From: Streptomyces werraensis
Lineage (GTDB): Bacteria; Actinomycetota; Actinomycetes; Streptomycetales; Streptomycetaceae
NCBI GenBank assembly: GCA_014656175.1
Contig: BNBX01000019.1
Location: 1-64,000 of the forward strand
DNA: 64,000 nt
Direction of reading: 5' to 3'
Part shown: positions 42,121 to 50,255 of the stretch, one piece after another
How positions within the stretch are numbered: position 1 is the stretch's first letter
Layout: the number at the start of each line of letters is the position of its first letter
Translations under genes and position numbers: made by a program
The notes under the pieces: model-generated
Told to the model about the DNA's origin: nothing
Databases searched by the model: none
What the model saw: the letters and a program-made list of their open reading frames with translations, nothing else

Positions 42121-43386
42121 ATGAGACGAGTCGCCATCACCGGGATCGGGGTGGTCGCGCCCGGGGGCGTGGGCACCGCCGCGTTCTGGTCGCTGCTCAC
42201 CGAGGGACGCACCGCCACCCGGCCGATCACCCTGTTCGACGCCTCGGCGTTCCGGTCGCGCATCGCGGCCGAGGCCGACTTCGACCCCGCCCGGCACGGC
42301 TTCACCGCCGAGGAGACCCGGCGCCTGGACCGCGCCGCCCAGTTCGGGCTGGTCGCCGCCCGCGAGGCGGTCGCCGACAGCGGACTGGACACCGCCGCGA
42401 CGGCGGAACGCACCGGCGTGGTGCTGGGCAGCGCCGTCGGGTGCAGCACCGGCCTCGACGAGATCTACGCGCACGTCAGCGAGCACGGCGCCGACTGGCA
42501 ACTGGACCACACCCGTGCCGAGGCACGGCTCGGCGACTACCTGGTCCCCAGCTCCCTGGCCGCCGAGGTCGCCCGGGACGCCGGGGCCCTGGGACCCGTC
42601 GCCGTCGTCTCCACCGGCTGCACCTCCGGTCTGGACGCCCTCGGCCACGCCGTCGAACTCATCCGCGAGGGCAGCGCCGACGTGATGGTCGCGGGCGCCG
42701 CCGAGGCGCCGATCACCCCGATCACCCTGGCCTCCTTCGACGCCATCCGCGCCACCTCCGCCCGCAACGACGAACCGGAGACCGCCTCGCGGCCCTTCGA
42801 CCGCACCCGCAACGGCTTCGTCCTCGGCGAGGGCTGCGCCGTGCTCGTCCTGGAGGAGTACGGACACGCGCTGCGGCGCGGCGCGCCCGTGTACGCCGAG
42901 ATCGCCGGGTTCGCCGGCCGCTCCAACGCCTACCACATGACCGGACTGCGCCTGGACGGCGCGGAGATGGCGGAGGCCATCCGCGTCGCGCTGCTGGAGG
43001 CACGGCTGAACCCCGAGGACGTCGACTACGTCAACGCCCACGGCTCCGGCACCAAGCAGAACGACAAGCACGAGACGGCCGCCTTCAAACGCGCCCTGGG
43101 CGAGCACGCCCGTCGCGTCCCGGTCAGTTCCATCAAGTCGATGATCGGGCACTCGCTCGGCGCGATCGGCTCCCTGGAGATCGCCGCCTGCGCCCTGGCC
43201 ATCAAGCACGACACCGTGCCGCCCACCGCCAACCTGCACGACCCCGACCCCGACTGCGACCTCGACTACACACCGCTGACCGCCCGCGAACAGCGCACCG
43301 ACACCGTGCTCAGCGTCGGCAGCGGCTTCGGCGGCTTCCAGAGCGCGATGGTCCTCACCGGCGGGCGACCGGAGGTGGCGGCATGA
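42121..43386 (+). CDS. Type II PKS ketosynthase alpha
   Basis: A 421-residue KSalpha with active-site Cys167 in VVSTGCTSGLDALGHA and histidines in NAHGSGTKQND and SIKSMIGHSLGAIGS. It condenses malonyl-ACP units as a heterodimer with the chain-length factor encoded next, overlapping by 4 bp. The N-terminal RRVAITGIGVVAPGG is typical of Streptomyces aromatic PKSs. Three proteins (KS, CLF, ACP) form the minimal PKS. Chain length cannot be read from this subunit. Confidence 0.96.
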   Translation: MRRVAITGIGVVAPGGVGTAAFWSLLTEGRTATRPITLFDASAFRSRIAAEADFDPARHGFTAEETRRLDRAAQFGLVAAREAVADSGLDTAATAERTGVVLGSAVGCSTGLDEIYAHVSEHGADWQLDHTRAEARLGDYLVPSSLAAEVARDAGALGPVAVVSTGCTSGLDALGHAVELIREGSADVMVAGAAEAPITPITLASFDAIRATSARNDEPETASRPFDRTRNGFVLGEGCAVLVLEEYGHALRRGAPVYAEIAGFAGRSNAYHMTGLRLDGAEMAEAIRVALLEARLNPEDVDYVNAHGSGTKQNDKHETAAFKRALGEHARRVPVSSIKSMIGHSLGAIGSLEIAACALAIKHDTVPPTANLHDPDPDCDLDYTPLTAREQRTDTVLSVGSGFGGFQSAMVLTGGRPEVAA

Positions 43387-44639
43387 CCGCCCTGGCCGGC
43401 CAGGAACGCGGACTGATCGGCGCCCGCGACGTCACGGCCGTCGTCACCGGCCTCGGCGTCGTGGCGCCCGGCGGGGTCGGCACCGAGTCCTGGTGGGCCT
43501 CCGTGCTGCGCGGCCACAACGCCATCGGCCCCGTCACCCGCTTCGACGCGTCCGGGTACCCCGTCCGGCTCGCCGGCGAGGTCAGCGGGTTCACCGACGA
43601 GGAGCACGTGTCCGGGCGGCTGCTGCCGCAGACCGACCGCGTCACCCGGCTCGCGCTCGCCGCCGCCGCCCAGGCCCTGGAGACGGCCGCGCTGGACCCC
43701 GCCCGACTGCCCGACTACGCCGTCGGCGTCGTCACCGCCAACGCCGCCGGCGGGTTCGAGTTCGGGCAGCGCGAACTCCAGGCCCTGTGGAGCCGGGGCA
43801 GCCGGCACGTCGGCGCCTACCAGTCCTTCGCCTGGTTCTACGCCGCCAACTCCGGCCAGATCTCCATCCGGCACGGGCTGCGCGGCCCCAGCGGCGTGGT
43901 CGTCTCCGAACAGGCCGGCGGCCTCGACGCCGTCGCCCAGGCACGCCGCCTGCTGCGCCGGGGAACGGGCGCCGTGGTGACCGGCGGCGTCGACTCCACC
44001 CTGTGCCCCTGGGGCTGGACAGCCCACCTGGCCGCGGGCGGCCTGAGCACCGCCGAGGACCCCGACCGGGCCTACCTGCCCTTCGACGCCGCCGCACGCG
44101 GACACGTCGTCGGGGAGGGCGGTGCCCTGTTCGTCGTCGAGGACGGCGACACGGCGCGCGCCCGGGGCGCCGACGCCCTCGGCGTCGTCGCCGGGTGCGC
44201 GGCCACCTTCGACCCCGCACCCGGCACCGGCCGCCCCCGGCTGCTTCCCGCCGCCGAACTCGCTCTGGCCGACGCCGGGATCACCCCGGCCGACGTGGAC
44301 GTCGTCTTCGCCGACGCCGCGGGCGAACGGGCCGCCGACCGGGCCGAGGCACAGACGCTGACCGCCCTGTTCGGGCCGTTCGGTGTGCCCGTCACCGCGC
44401 CCAAGACGATGACCGGGCGGCTGCTGTCGGGCGGCTCGGCGGTGGACCTGGCGGCGGCCCTGCTCGCCCTGCGCGACCAGGTGATCCCCCCGACCGTCGG
44501 CACGCGGCGCGTCGCCGACGACTGCCCGGTGGACCTGGTGACCGGCGCGGCCCGGCCCGCCCGGTTGCGCACCGCGCTGGTCCTGGCCCGCGGCCGGGGC
44601 GGCTTCAACGCCGCGACGGTCCTGCGGGCCGCCCGCTGA
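43383..44639 (+). CDS. Type II PKS chain-length factor (KSbeta)
   Basis: A 418-residue KS homolog with the CLF hallmark Gln177 in place of the active Cys (VVVSEQAGGLDAVAQA). The interface segment YQSFAWFYAANSGQISIRHG sets chain length together with neighbouring residues. It starts inside the KSalpha stop (ATGA), so subunits are made in equal amounts. A perfect hairpin follows before the ACP gene. Predicting the exact number of extensions needs structural alignment. Confidence 0.95.
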   Translation: MTALAGQERGLIGARDVTAVVTGLGVVAPGGVGTESWWASVLRGHNAIGPVTRFDASGYPVRLAGEVSGFTDEEHVSGRLLPQTDRVTRLALAAAAQALETAALDPARLPDYAVGVVTANAAGGFEFGQRELQALWSRGSRHVGAYQSFAWFYAANSGQISIRHGLRGPSGVVVSEQAGGLDAVAQARRLLRRGTGAVVTGGVDSTLCPWGWTAHLAAGGLSTAEDPDRAYLPFDAAARGHVVGEGGALFVVEDGDTARARGADALGVVAGCAATFDPAPGTGRPRLLPAAELALADAGITPADVDVVFADAAGERAADRAEAQTLTALFGPFGVPVTAPKTMTGRLLSGGSAVDLAAALLALRDQVIPPTVGTRRVADDCPVDLVTGAARPARLRTALVLARGRGGFNAATVLRAAR

Positions 44640-44648
44640 CGACGACAC

Positions 44649-44676
44649 CCGGGCCGGGCGGCCACGCCCGGCCCGG
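44649..44676. promoter_or_regulatory. Perfect 12-bp inverted repeat between the CLF and ACP genes
   Basis: CCGGGCCGGGCG, loop GCCA, then CGCCCGGCCCGG: a fully paired GC hairpin 35 bp before the ACP start. No U-run follows, so attenuation or 3'-end stabilisation of the KS/CLF message is more likely than full termination. Confidence 0.75.
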
Positions 44677-44710
44677 ACCACCCACGGACCCAAGAAGGAC
44701 GAGGCACATC

Positions 44711-44974
44711 GTGGACCGGCTGGAGCTGACCGAACTCACCGCCCTGCTGCGCGCGTGCGCCGGCGAGGGCGAGGGCATCGACCTGAACGGCGACGTCCTG
44801 GACACCCCCTTCCTCGACCTGGGCTACGACTCGCTCGCCCTGCTCCAGGTCACCGGCATCATCGAACGCGACCACGACGTCACGCTCGACGAGGAGGCAC
44901 TGGACGAGGCCGAGACGCCGCGCCAGTACCTCGACCTCGTCAACGGGGCCCTGTCCGCGCGCACCACCGCCTGA
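44711..44974 (+). CDS. Minimal PKS acyl carrier protein
   Basis: An 87-residue acidic ACP with the attachment motif LGYDSLALL (Ser41), typical of type II PKS ACPs. The GTG start is preceded by AAGAAGGACG. It lies in the usual third place after KSalpha and CLF. It carries the growing poly-beta-ketone. The flavin monooxygenase gene starts 15 bp after it. Confidence 0.95.
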   Translation: MDRLELTELTALLRACAGEGEGIDLNGDVLDTPFLDLGYDSLALLQVTGIIERDHDVTLDEEALDEAETPRQYLDLVNGALSARTTA

Positions 44975-44989
44975 AGGGTGGACACCGAC

Positions 44990-46330
44990 ATGGCGTCGCT
45001 GGGCGTACCCGGGACGAGCCGCGCCGACGCGCCGCGCGTCGACGTCTGTGTGGTCGGCGCAGGGCCCGCCGGACTGGCCCTCACCCTGATGCTGCTGCGC
45101 TCCGGCGTCGAGGTCGCCCTGGTGGAGCGCTCCACGGGCCTGCGCCGCGACTTCCACGGCGAGATACTCCAGCCCGGCGGACAACGCGTCCTCGACGAGC
45201 TCGGCGTGCTGTCCGCCGCCCGCGCCCGCGGCGCCCGCGACCTGGAGGCCTTCCAGGTCCTCCAGGACGGGCGGGTGCTGCTCGACATCGACTACCGGCG
45301 GCTCGCCGCACCCTACGACCGTCTGCTCGCGCTGCCCCAGCGCCACCTGCTGGACGAACTGCTCGCAGCCTGCCGGGCGCTGTCCGGGTTCACGTTCCTG
45401 GAAGGGCACCGCGTCTCCGGGCTGCTGCGCGAGGGCGAGCGGATCGCGGGCGTGGTGGCGCACCGGCACGACGGCGGCAGCACCGGCGTGCGGGCCCGGG
45501 TCGTGGTCGGCGCCGACGGCCGCCACTCCCGCACCCGGATGCTGGCCGGCATCGACGCCGGCCGCCGGGAGGCCTTCGACCAGGACGTCGCCTGGTTCGC
45601 GCTGCCCGCGCCGGGGCACGCCACCGGCGCGGTACGCATCCACCGCACCGGGACGGGCGCGCTGCTCGTGCACGACACCCACCCGGACCGGCTGCGTGTC
45701 GGCTGGACCCTGCCGCACCGCACCTGGAGCCGGGTCGCGGTCCGCGGCATCGAGGACGTCCGCCGCGAACTGGCCGGCGCCCTGCCGCAGTTCGCGGACC
45801 TCCTCCACGAGCACCTGCGCTCGCTGTCCGACCTCACCCTGCTCGACGTGTTCGCCGCACAGGCCGCCCGGTGGGTGGACGACGGGCTGCTGCTCGTCGG
45901 CGACAGCGCCCACACCCACGGACCGATCGGCGCCCAGGGCATCAACCTCGCCCTCCAGGACGCCGCCGCCGCGCACCCCGTCCTGCTCGACGCCGTCCGC
46001 GCGGGCGACGCGAGCCGGGAGCGGCTGCTGCCCTACGAACGGCGGCGCAGGCCGGCGGCGGCCACCGTGCACCGCGTCCAGCGGATCCAGGCCAAGGCGC
46101 TGCTGGGCCGCAGCGGCCCGGTCGCCACCAGGCTGCGTTCCCGGGCCGCGTCGGTGGTCACCCGCTCCGGGATCGGCGAGCGCATCACCCACCGCATCGC
46201 CTACGGACCCGACCCGGCCACCGTACGCACGGATCTGTTCACCACCCCCGCGCCGAAGCCCGCCGATACTCCCGCGCCCCCGACGGGGCACGAGGCCCAC
46301 GTCCCGTCGGGTGCCCGGAGCGGGGCGTGA
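44990..46330 (+). CDS. FAD-dependent monooxygenase (PHBH-like, without thioredoxin domain)
   Basis: A flavoprotein of 446 residues with VVGAGPAGLALTLMLLRSGV near residue 20, VVVGADGRHSRTRMLAG in the middle and LVGDSAHTHGPIGAQGINLA for the FAD ribityl chain. It lacks the C-terminal thioredoxin-like domain of the other three flavin hydroxylases in the window. ATG 44990 has AAGGGTGG about 8 bases upstream; GTG 44978 is an alternative. It is coupled to the MBL-fold gene by a GTGA overlap. Hydroxylation or quinone formation on the polyketide is inferred. Confidence 0.87.
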   Translation: MASLGVPGTSRADAPRVDVCVVGAGPAGLALTLMLLRSGVEVALVERSTGLRRDFHGEILQPGGQRVLDELGVLSAARARGARDLEAFQVLQDGRVLLDIDYRRLAAPYDRLLALPQRHLLDELLAACRALSGFTFLEGHRVSGLLREGERIAGVVAHRHDGGSTGVRARVVVGADGRHSRTRMLAGIDAGRREAFDQDVAWFALPAPGHATGAVRIHRTGTGALLVHDTHPDRLRVGWTLPHRTWSRVAVRGIEDVRRELAGALPQFADLLHEHLRSLSDLTLLDVFAAQAARWVDDGLLLVGDSAHTHGPIGAQGINLALQDAAAAHPVLLDAVRAGDASRERLLPYERRRRPAAATVHRVQRIQAKALLGRSGPVATRLRSRAASVVTRSGIGERITHRIAYGPDPATVRTDLFTTPAPKPADTPAPPTGHEAHVPSGARSGA

Positions 46331-47238
46331 GCGCGGCCGGCACGGCGGGGGAGCTGGTCGAGGTCGCCGACGGCGTGCACGCGTACGTGCAGATGGACGG
46401 CGGATGGTGCCTCAGCAACGCCGGACTGGTCACCGACGGGAACGACGCCCTCCTCGTGGACACCGCGGCGACCCGCGCGCGGACCCTGCGGCTGCGCGAG
46501 GCGGTGCTGCGGACCGTGCCGCGCCCGCCGCGCCTGCTGGTCAGCACCCACTTCCACGGGGACCACACCTTCGGCAACCACCTCTTCCCCGAGGCCCTGG
46601 TCGTCGCCCACGAACGGGCCCGCGAGGACGTCACCGCGGCCGGCCTGCACCTGACCGGCCTGTGGCCCGACGTGGGCTGGGGCGACCCGGAGGTGGTGGC
46701 GCCGCAGCTCACCTACCGCGACCGGATGACCGTGCACACGGGCCCGATGCGCGCCGAACTGCTGCACCCGGGACCCGCGCACACCACCGGCGACACCGTC
46801 GTCTGGCTGCCCGGGCAGCGGGTGCTCTTCACCGGCGACCTCGTCATGTCGGGGGTGACGCCGTTCTGCCCGATGGGGTCGGTCGCCGGGTCGATCGAGG
46901 CACTGGACACCCTGCGCGCCCTCGGCGCGCGCACCGTCGTCCCCGGCCACGGCCCGGTGGGCGGACCGGAGCTGTTCGACGCCAACGAGGCCTACCTGCG
47001 CCGCCTCCAGCGCCTGGCCGCCGACGGTCTGGCCGCCGGACTGGGACCCCTGGAGACCGCCCGCGAGGCCGGCCCCGGACCCTACGCCGACCTGCTGGAC
47101 GCGGAACGGCTGGTGCCCAACCTGCACCGCGCCTTCCACGAGGCGCGCGGCGGCCGGCCCGGCGACCCGCTGGACATCCCCGCGCTCTTCGCCGAGATGG
47201 CGCGCTACCACGGAGGGCTCCCGGTCTGCCGCGCCTGA
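46327..47238 (+). CDS. Metallo-beta-lactamase-fold hydrolase
   Basis: A 303-residue MBL-fold protein with the zinc motif STHFHGDHTFGNH, further ligands in GPAHTTGDTV and FTGDLVM, and a C-terminal VPGHGPVGG. MBL-fold enzymes in type II PKS clusters act as thioesterases or lactonases, or help cyclisation; here the substrate is unknown. Its GTG start overlaps the flavin monooxygenase stop by 4 bp. It is convergent with the SnoaL-like genes. Confidence 0.87.
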   Translation: MSAAGTAGELVEVADGVHAYVQMDGGWCLSNAGLVTDGNDALLVDTAATRARTLRLREAVLRTVPRPPRLLVSTHFHGDHTFGNHLFPEALVVAHERAREDVTAAGLHLTGLWPDVGWGDPEVVAPQLTYRDRMTVHTGPMRAELLHPGPAHTTGDTVVWLPGQRVLFTGDLVMSGVTPFCPMGSVAGSIEALDTLRALGARTVVPGHGPVGGPELFDANEAYLRRLQRLAADGLAAGLGPLETAREAGPGPYADLLDAERLVPNLHRAFHEARGGRPGDPLDIPALFAEMARYHGGLPVCRA

Positions 47239-47268
47239 GCACGGCCCGGGAACGCCCCCAGGAGGCCC

Positions 47269-47727
47269 TCAGAAGGACAGGTGGTCCGGGACGACGCGCC
47301 GCTCGCGGGTGAGCAGCGCGCCGTCCCGGACCACCAGCAGGTCCTCCACCACGCTGCTCGGCCCGATGTCCGGCACCGGGTTCCAGGGCCGGGTGACGGC
47401 CACCAGCGTGTAGTACCGCGTGTGCAGCGCCCCGTCCGGACGGACCGACACCCGCAGCATGTTGTACCAGTGCCGCCTGCGCACCTCCTCCGAGCGGAAC
47501 CGCCGTTCGTGGGCGGCCAGCAGCGCGGCCGCGATGGCCGCGCGCCCGTGGGCGGCCGGCACCGAGGGCGAGGGCGAGAAGACGCCGTCCTCGGTGAACG
47601 TCTCCGCGAACTCATGGGCCCGCAGCTCGTCCAGCAGCGCGACCTGGTCCGCGTAGAACTGCTGGACGCGCGCGTACAGGGCGGTCCCGTCGGTGGCGGA
47701 CCCTTCCCCGATCGTCTGCACCGTCAT
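47269..47727 (-). CDS. SnoaL/NTF2-like protein A
   Basis: A 152-residue NTF2-fold protein (ALYARVQQFYADQVALLDEL, then FAETFTEDGVFSPSP). This fold includes SnoaL-type polyketide cyclases, ActVI-ORFA-like proteins and ring-hydroxylase beta subunits. It is encoded 14 bp downstream of a related gene on the same strand, and the two share the plan YARVQxFYAxQ, FTEDxVFS and RRVVxxDxL. A role in ring closure or as a partner of a hydroxylase is inferred. Confidence 0.8.
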   Translation of the reverse strand: MTVQTIGEGSATDGTALYARVQQFYADQVALLDELRAHEFAETFTEDGVFSPSPSVPAAHGRAAIAAALLAAHERRFRSEEVRRRHWYNMLRVSVRPDGALHTRYYTLVAVTRPWNPVPDIGPSSVVEDLLVVRDGALLTRERRVVPDHLSF

Positions 47728-47741
47728 GTCGTCAGCCTCCT

Positions 47742-48203
47742 TCAGGCCAGGTCGTCCCGGGTGACCACACGGCGCCGGGTCTGCCAGTCGCCGCCCGCGG
47801 GGGCCAGCTCGTCCTCCATGACGCAGACCCGCAGCAGTCGCGAACCGCCGCCCCGGGGCGTGACGTACACCAGGGCGTAGCAGCGGGTGCGCAGCGTCCC
47901 GTCCGGGCCGGGGTGCACGTCGAGCATGCCGATCCAGTGCCGGTGCTGTTCGCCGCTCTCCTCCTGGCGGCGCCGGTTGCGCAGCACGTTGGCGACCAGG
48001 CCCGCTCGGCCGCGCACCGGCGCGTCCAGGGTCGGCACGCTGAACACGGCGTCCTCGGTGAACGTCGCGGCCCAGCGGTCGGCGTCGTGCAGGTCGAAAA
48101 GCTGCATCTGGTGCGCGTAGAACCGCTGCACCCGTGCGTACAGGTCGCCGAACCCCGTCTGCCCGGCGAGGTCTACGGAGCGTTCGAGCGTCTCGGTGGT
48201 CAT
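47742..48203 (-). CDS. SnoaL/NTF2-like protein B
   Basis: A 153-residue paralog of the preceding protein (DLYARVQRFYAHQMQLFDLH, AATFTEDAVFSVPTLD). Retention of two diverged copies in tandem suggests a heterodimer or successive cyclisation steps. The start ATG 48203 is preceded by AAAGGC only. It is divergent from the acyl-CoA ligase gene over a region with SARP-type repeats, so both directions may be activated together. Confidence 0.8.
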   Translation of the reverse strand: MTTETLERSVDLAGQTGFGDLYARVQRFYAHQMQLFDLHDADRWAATFTEDAVFSVPTLDAPVRGRAGLVANVLRNRRRQEESGEQHRHWIGMLDVHPGPDGTLRTRCYALVYVTPRGGGSRLLRVCVMEDELAPAGGDWQTRRRVVTRDDLA

Positions 48204-48253
48204 GCGGACCAGCCTTTCGTTCCGTCGGTTGCGCCCACTGTCCGCCGCCCGGA

Positions 48254-48282
48254 TCGAGTGCTCTTCGAACCTTCCTCAAGCG
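48254..48282 (+). promoter_or_regulatory. Candidate SARP-binding site: three heptads at 11-bp spacing
   Basis: TCGAGTG (48254), TCGAACC (48265) and TCAAGCG (48276) are spaced exactly 11 bp. GAACGT follows 8 bp after the last and could be the -10 of the ligase gene (start 48333). The SnoaL-like genes diverge on the other side. Confidence 0.65.
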
Positions 48283-48332
48283 GTTCGGCAGAACGTGGAC
48301 AGCGCCCCCCGAGACCCGCTGGAGGACGAGCC

Positions 48333-50255
48333 GTGGCGAACCTCGCGTACCCCGACATGACGGTGGACGGTCTGCTGCGCACGGCCGCCGTCCGTGATCC
48401 CGAGGGGCTCGCCGTACGCACCGGGCGCCGCGCCTGGACCTTCGGCGAGCTGGACGCGCTGGCCGACCGGATCGCCGCGTTCGTACGGCGCGCGACCGGG
48501 GGACGGCCGGGCGCGCGCGTCGGTGTCGCCTGTGTCCTCGACCCGGTGTTCGCCGCCGCCTACCACGGCGTCGCGCGCGGCGGCGCCACGGTCGTGCTGG
48601 TCAATCCGCTGATGGGCGCACACGGACTGCGGCACGTCCTCACCGCCGCGGACGTCGAACTGGCCCTGGTGCCCTCGGCCGTCGCCGGGCACCTGGCCGG
48701 ACTGCGCGGCGCCCTGCCCGCCCTGCACACGGTCGTCGTGACCGACGCCGACGCCTCCGGCGCGGTGCCTTCCGGCTGCCTGTCCCTGAACGTGGCCCTC
48801 GAAGGCCTGACCGAGGCCGCCCTGGGACGCCCCGGCGGCGCGGACCCCGACGCGGTCGCCTGCGTGCAGTTCACCACCGGGACCACCGGAATGCCCAAGG
48901 GCGTCCTGCTCACCCACCGCAACCTCGTCGCCAACGCCCGCCAGACCGCCCTCGCGCACGGCCTCGGCCCCGGCTCGGTCGCCCTCAACCACCTGCCGCT
49001 GTACCACGTCATGCACCTCAACAGCGCGCTGGACGCGGGCGCCTGCCAGGTCCTGTGCGCCGACCCCGACCCGGTGACCTCACTGGCCGTCGCCGCCGGC
49101 ACCGGCGCCACCCACTACTACGGGCTGCCCGCCCGCCTGCACCGCCTCGCCGTCGACGAGCGGCTGCCCCGCACCCCCCGCGCCGCCCGCGGCGGCACCC
49201 GCCTCACCGCCGTCCTGTCCGGCGGCTCGGCGCTGCTGCCCGAGGCCGCGCACACCCTCGGCGACCTGCTCGGCGTCCCCGTCGTGCAGGGCTACGGCAT
49301 GGCCGAACTGTCCCCGCTCACCCACTGCCGGCGCCCCGGCAGCCCGCCACGGCCCGGCACCGTCGGCACCCCCGTGCCCGGGACCGACTGCCGGCTCGTG
49401 GACCTCGCCACCCGCCGCCCGGTCGACGCCGGCTCCCTGGGCGAGGTGCAGGTCAGGGGGCCGCAGCTGATGGCCGGGTACCTCGGTGAGGACACCCGCT
49501 CCCGCGTCGACGCGGACGGCTGGTTCAGCACCGGGGACATCGGAACGGCCGACGACGACGGGGTGCTGCGGCTGGTGGACCGCGTCGACGACATCTTCAA
49601 GTACGACAACGAGATCGTCTCGCCCGCCCGCGTCGAACGGGCCCTCGCCCGGGACCCGCGGGTCGCCGACTGCGTCGTCGCGGGCCTGCGCGACGCCGAG
49701 CACGGCCGGACGGCCTGGGCCGGCGTCGTCCTGCGCGAGGACCCGGGGGAGCGGAGGGCGGAGGCCGTCCTGCGCTCCGTCGTCGCGCGCGCCAACGAAC
49801 GGCTCGCCTCCTTCGAGCACATCCGCGCCGCCGACGTCCTGTCCGCCGTACCACGCACCCCCACCGGCAAACCCGCGCGCAGCCGCGTGCGGCAGGCGCT
49901 CGCCGAGCGGGCCGCGTTCCGCACCCGGTCCGCGCCGCGTTCCCTCCACCACCTCCAGGAGCAGACCATGGTGACCTTCGTCAACAAACTGACCGTGCAC
50001 GGCGACCTCGACACCTTCCTCAGCGTCAAGAACCAGCTCACCGCCTACATGGCCGCCCAGCCCGGCTACGTCAGCCACCAGGTCATGCGCCACGCCTGGC
50101 ACCCCAACGTCTACCTGGAGCTGGCCGTCTGGGAGGACGCCGACGCGCACCAGAGGGCCGTGCGCAGCGAGGAGTTCCAGGCCCTGGTCAAGCAGCTCGG
50201 CCCGCTCGCCACCCCCGAGCCCGGACTGTTCGAGACGGTGGAGGCGAGCGCCTGA
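48333..50255 (+). CDS. Acyl-CoA ligase fused to an antibiotic biosynthesis monooxygenase (ABM) domain
   Basis: A 640-residue protein. The first about 545 residues are an ANL-family ligase: FTTGTTGMPKGVLLTHRN phosphate loop, QGYGMAELSPLTH, WFSTGDIG, RVDDIFKYDNEIVSP and the catalytic Lys of TPTGKPARSR. With no stop codon it continues into a 95-residue ABM domain (MVTFVNKLTVHGDLDTFLSV onward). An internal ATG at 49968 has AGGAG upstream, so a free ABM protein could also be made. GTG 48333 follows GGAGGACG. The ligase may activate an acid starter or side chain; the ABM domain could oxidise a phenol to a quinone without cofactor. Confidence 0.87.
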   Translation: MANLAYPDMTVDGLLRTAAVRDPEGLAVRTGRRAWTFGELDALADRIAAFVRRATGGRPGARVGVACVLDPVFAAAYHGVARGGATVVLVNPLMGAHGLRHVLTAADVELALVPSAVAGHLAGLRGALPALHTVVVTDADASGAVPSGCLSLNVALEGLTEAALGRPGGADPDAVACVQFTTGTTGMPKGVLLTHRNLVANARQTALAHGLGPGSVALNHLPLYHVMHLNSALDAGACQVLCADPDPVTSLAVAAGTGATHYYGLPARLHRLAVDERLPRTPRAARGGTRLTAVLSGGSALLPEAAHTLGDLLGVPVVQGYGMAELSPLTHCRRPGSPPRPGTVGTPVPGTDCRLVDLATRRPVDAGSLGEVQVRGPQLMAGYLGEDTRSRVDADGWFSTGDIGTADDDGVLRLVDRVDDIFKYDNEIVSPARVERALARDPRVADCVVAGLRDAEHGRTAWAGVVLREDPGERRAEAVLRSVVARANERLASFEHIRAADVLSAVPRTPTGKPARSRVRQALAERAAFRTRSAPRSLHHLQEQTMVTFVNKLTVHGDLDTFLSVKNQLTAYMAAQPGYVSHQVMRHAWHPNVYLELAVWEDADAHQRAVRSEEFQALVKQLGPLATPEPGLFETVEASA

